Shown here: piece by piece, positions 23,537-26,021 of the stretch
Layout of the letters: every line of letters starts with the position of its first letter
Position numbering within the stretch: position 1 is the first letter of the stretch
Assembly: GCA_023424965.1 (NCBI GenBank)
Contig: JAFADI010000225.1
Coordinates: 1-26,021 of the forward strand
Reading direction: 5' to 3'
DNA: 26,021 nt
From: Bacillota bacterium
GTDB lineage: Bacteria; Bacillota; Clostridia; Acetivibrionales; JAFADI01
Position numbers and translations under genes: made by a program
The notes under the pieces: generated by a model
What the model saw: the letters and a program-made list of their open reading frames with translations, nothing else
Database searches by the model: none
What the model was told of the DNA's origin: nothing

Positions 23537-24502
23537 TCAACGGTGTTCGGCGTCCTTATAGGCAAGATTGACGATCCTCAGGTTTTCACACTGGTCCTCC
23601 AGGCTTATCAAGGGCTCCTTGAGGCCTTTTACCGAAAGCACCATATCATGAAGACACTCTTCATAGTAGTCGCTCCTTGGAAACTCAAACCTCTCCACAG
23701 GGACTCCGTCGCGGTGGCAGACAATCTCCTTTGTGGGTTCTCCTGCAATATAGAAGCCCTTGCCCGTCATGTTATAGAGTTCATAGGGCTCCGAGGGATT
23801 TGTAAACCCAACCTCTATTGTTGCGGTAGAGCCTTTTTTGGTTTGCAGCAGCAAGGAAGCATAGTCGTCGACCCTGGTATCCCAGATGTTGTCGTGGATA
23901 ACGGCTTTTACGCTGGCGATCTCATCCTGGGTCACATACCTGACCAGGTCAACGTAATGATGTCCAAGATTCATCAGGCAGCCTCCACCCGCCTCCACCG
24001 GGTCTATGCCCCAGGCGCAGCCCAGATCAGGGTATCTGAAAGGAGATCCGGTGATATACCTGAAAACGAAATGCAGCTGGCCTTTTTGGGCGGACTCCCT
24101 TGCCACATCCAGGTAACGCGTTATTACAGGAGAAAACCTTCTGCCCAGGGGCACGGAATTTACTATTTTCTTCTTTTTTATTTCTTCGATGAGAGGCAGA
24201 AGGGATTCACTTTCTATGGCGCAGGGCTTTTCGGCGATGAAGGGGATGCCTCTTTCCACAACATTTTTGATAATGGACGGGGCCTGCCTGCAGGTGCCGA
24301 AAATGTAGACAAAGTCAGGCGCTTCTTTGTCCAGAAGTTCATTATAATCGTCATATAGCGGGGCCTCCATCTCCGCCGAATATTTTTCCGGAAGCATGCC
24401 TTTGCCCGATAAGCCTACCAATTTTACCTCGGTGCTTTTTTTCAGGGCTTCGGAATGGGCCCGCAGATGCCAGTGGTTAGCTTCTAAAAAAGCTGTTTTC
24501 AT
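23537..24502 (-). CDS. Divergent Gfo/Idh/MocA family oxidoreductase
   Basis: A 321-residue protein recognised by the EKP motif (E91-K92-P93, preceded by GIPFIA) and by the substrate-domain signature GGGCLMNLGHHYVDLVRYV. The N-terminus, KTAFLEANHWHLRAHSEAL, lacks the GxGxxG nucleotide loop seen in its relatives, so cofactor binding may differ. The overall fold assignment still holds from the EKP region on. It is the first gene of the - strand operon. AAGGAGG lies just before the ATG. The 258-bp divergent gap upstream contains an AT-rich dyad that may be its operator. The substrate is unknown. Confidence 0.85.
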   Translation of the reverse strand: MKTAFLEANHWHLRAHSEALKKSTEVKLVGLSGKGMLPEKYSAEMEAPLYDDYNELLDKEAPDFVYIFGTCRQAPSIIKNVVERGIPFIAEKPCAIESESLLPLIEEIKKKKIVNSVPLGRRFSPVITRYLDVARESAQKGQLHFVFRYITGSPFRYPDLGCAWGIDPVEAGGGCLMNLGHHYVDLVRYVTQDEIASVKAVIHDNIWDTRVDDYASLLLQTKKGSTATIEVGFTNPSEPYELYNMTGKGFYIAGEPTKEIVCHRDGVPVERFEFPRSDYYEECLHDMVLSVKGLKEPLISLEDQCENLRIVNLAYKDAEHR

Positions 24503-24548
24503 GATGAATCCTCCTTATTGGATTTGTCAGGATATGAGACTGTCGTCC

Positions 24549-24571
24549 TTACATTTTTCGAAAAATTGTAA
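24549..24571. promoter_or_regulatory. AT-rich dyad in the divergent promoter region, candidate operator
   Basis: TTACATTTTTCGAAAAATTGTAA is an inverted repeat centred on CG with one bulged base. It lies in the 258-bp gap between the - strand dehydrogenase operon and the + strand VOC gene. A possible promoter for the VOC gene (TTGTAA 24566-24571, 16-bp spacer, TATAGA 24588-24593) overlaps its right end, so a bound protein could control that direction. The rest of the gap (24600-24755) is AT-rich with no feature I can name. Confidence 0.35.
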
Positions 24572-24760
24572 CGATGATATTCAATATTATAGAAAACGGG
24601 CAGGGCAGATGTAATGAAATAATCCGGTATGATTGTTTAATAATTAGACAAAAGGCTTTACTGATAAATGAACAGAAACGTCGGATTATTCTATGGAATA
24701 TGTCACAAGCATTCTTTATGATTATCTTACTATTAAAAACTTTGTTGAAAGGATAAAATC

Positions 24761-25159
24761 ATGAGTAACGGAACTATCGCATCCAATCCCCAAATAGAGC
24801 ATGTGGCTGTTTTTGCCCTGGAAAGAGAGAAACTGCAGGCCTGGTACCGGAAAATGTTCGGTTTTAGCGCCGTATATATGGACGGAAAGGAAACCACCTT
24901 CATCAAGGCGTCCAATGGAATGCTTCTGGAGTTTATGGACGCGGAATCGGGAGAAAAGCCCGCCTGTGAAAATATCTGCGGCTTCAGGCACATCGCTTTT
25001 TCCGTGGAATCCTTCGACGGGATAGAAGCGCGGCTTGAAAAAGAAAACATCGGTATAATCCGCAAGTCCGTTTCTCCGGATAAAGAGACGGAGATGCTGT
25101 TTTTCTATGACCCTGAAGGGAATATGATTCAAATTGTCTACCGCAAAAAGCCTTTATGA
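24761..25159 (+). CDS. VOC (glyoxalase/bleomycin resistance fold) protein
   Basis: A 132-residue single VOC protein with two beta-alpha-beta-beta-beta modules. Candidate metal positions are H14 (IEHVAVF), E57 (LLEFMD) and H77 (FRHIAFSV). The fourth position, normally Glu in the GN-x-x-E motif, is Gln124 here (GNMIQIVY). GAAAGGA precedes ATG24761. Family members include glyoxalase I, epimerases, dioxygenases and binding proteins, so no reaction can be named. It lies between the dehydrogenase operon and a sugar kinase and may work on the same sugar or on a reactive by-product. A 122-bp gap follows before the kinase. Confidence 0.85.
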   Translation: MSNGTIASNPQIEHVAVFALEREKLQAWYRKMFGFSAVYMDGKETTFIKASNGMLLEFMDAESGEKPACENICGFRHIAFSVESFDGIEARLEKENIGIIRKSVSPDKETEMLFFYDPEGNMIQIVYRKKPL

Positions 25160-25213
25160 TATGGCTTGGGAAAAAGGTTGAAAATTGTTTCAAAGAATTT
25201 ATTTCGGGAAAGG

Positions 25214-25231
25214 ATGCAGTAAAGTCTGCAT
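25214..25231 (+). other. Small hairpin between VOC and kinase genes
   Basis: ATGCAG-TAAAGT-CTGCAT is a perfect 6-bp stem without a U-run. It could be a weak RNA structure in a shared transcript and is too short to call a terminator. Confidence 0.2.
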
Positions 25232-25281
25232 TAAGAAAATATTCAAGTCTAAGCGACCTGTAGAAATTTTGGAGGCCAACC

Positions 25282-26021
25282 ATGGAAGACTTGTTTCTCA
25301 GCATAGATATAGGCACATCAAGTATCAGGGCGGTGCTTTTTGATACAGACGGTGTGCCCAGGCACAGTGAGAGTGTTGAATGCTCGCTGACCGCCACCGG
25401 GGACGGCAGGGCGGAACTTGATCCGGAGCTTGTGTTTGAGTCCGTATTGGCGATAACGGGAAAATGCGTCAGGGAGTCGGGAGTGCAGAGAAACTGCATT
25501 GCCGGTATCGGAATGAGCTGTCATATGCACAGCCTGATGCTGGTGGACGGAAAGGGCAGGCCCATGACGGGGCTGATGACCTGGGCCGATACCAGGGCGG
25601 CGGCGGAAGCGGATTATATAGCCCGCAGCTTTGACATCGGCGATCTGTATAAAAGGACGGGCTGCAGGGTTCAGCACCCCATGTATCCTTTGAGCAAGGT
25701 GCTCTGGTTTAAAAGAAACGAGCCTGAACTGTTCCGGGCTGCCCACAGGTTCATAACCATAAAGGAATACATCATCTACAGACTGTACGGGAGGTTTGCC
25801 GTCGACCGCACCCTTGCATCCTGCCAGGGTTTTTACAATATCAATCTGCAAAAATGGGATGAGGATATTATTCATGATCTTCTGGGAATTACCAAAGATA
25901 ATTTAAGCGAGGTAGTTGAATGCACCCATGTGCTAAAAGGATTCAGGCCTGAGTTCGAAACCCCTCTGGGGCTTTCAAAGGATACGCCCCTGGTCATGGG
26001 CTCTGGGGATGGAATCATGGC
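25282..26021 (+). CDS. FGGY-family carbohydrate kinase, N-terminal part (runs off the right edge)
   Basis: The first 246 codons of a sugar kinase, with no stop before the end of the window. The N-terminal phosphate-1 motif SIDIGTSSIRAVLFD starts the first ribonuclease-H-like ATPase domain. GIGMSCHMHSLMLVD and LMTWADTRAAAEADYI are substrate-domain motifs as in gluconate- and xylulose-kinase-like members. VMGSGDGIMA at the window edge begins the second domain. GGAGG (25271-25275) supports ATG25282. A full protein would have about 490-520 residues. It would phosphorylate an imported or internally produced monosaccharide or sugar acid and could complete either of the sugar loci to its left. The exact sugar cannot be told from this half. 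Confidence 0.9.
   Translation, partial: MEDLFLSIDIGTSSIRAVLFDTDGVPRHSESVECSLTATGDGRAELDPELVFESVLAITGKCVRESGVQRNCIAGIGMSCHMHSLMLVDGKGRPMTGLMTWADTRAAAEADYIARSFDIGDLYKRTGCRVQHPMYPLSKVLWFKRNEPELFRAAHRFITIKEYIIYRLYGRFAVDRTLASCQGFYNINLQKWDEDIIHDLLGITKDNLSEVVECTHVLKGFRPEFETPLGLSKDTPLVMGSGDGIM

Noticed and set aside
1..26021. CRISPR arrays, tRNA or rRNA genes, insertion sequences, phage genes
   Set aside because: No regularly spaced repeats, no cloverleaf or rRNA segments, no transposase or integrase motifs were seen on either strand.

Overview
The window looks like part of a Bacillota chromosome, probably a Clostridia-type carbohydrate degrader. The signs are GGAGG-type ribosome binding sites, some GTG and TTG starts, lipoprotein solute-binding proteins, YesM/YesN-style two-component systems (membrane sensor with an HNPxF-type histidine site, and an AraC-type response regulator), and ABC sugar importers without their own ATPase. 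It holds two complete carbohydrate-acquisition loci and the start of a third unit. I see no phage, transposon, CRISPR or RNA gene.

Left locus (about 650 to 11550, all + strand). A GntR/FadR-type regulator with its own promoter and a candidate operator is followed by a sensor kinase and response regulator that overlap by 8 bp. Then come two MalF/MalG-like permeases (8-bp overlap), a solute-binding lipoprotein, a FAD-dependent oxidoreductase and two different dihydrodipicolinate synthase/N-acetylneuraminate lyase superfamily enzymes. A strong intrinsic terminator closes the locus. The sensor/regulator pair probably detects an extracellular glycan or sugar acid. The transporter imports it, and the oxidoreductase plus two Schiff-base lyases or dehydratases degrade it, likely to pyruvate or a 2-keto acid. 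A partial Fe-S/acetyltransferase fusion lies at the left edge, and a free-standing GNAT acetyltransferase with its own promoter lies after the terminator.

Right locus (about 12190 to 24750). A second YesN-type response regulator precedes a solute-binding lipoprotein, two permeases, a Gfo/Idh/MocA dehydrogenase and a xylose-isomerase-like TIM barrel protein, all on +. Convergent to this, on -, lies an operon of three more Gfo/Idh/MocA proteins ending with a sensor kinase. That kinase has no adjacent regulator, and the regulator at 12401 has no adjacent kinase, so they probably form a split pair bracketing the locus. Two pairs of ATGTA direct repeats, each spaced exactly 21 bp, sit 187 and 191 bp before the regulator gene and the solute-binding protein gene and are candidate binding sites for this regulator. 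Four NAD(P)-dependent sugar dehydrogenases plus an isomerase/epimerase fold suggest a pathway through keto-sugar intermediates.

Right end (24760 to 26021). A VOC-fold protein and the first 246 codons of an FGGY carbohydrate kinase (gluconate/xylulose-kinase-like), which runs off the edge. No glycoside hydrolase and no ABC ATPase gene is visible anywhere in the window.
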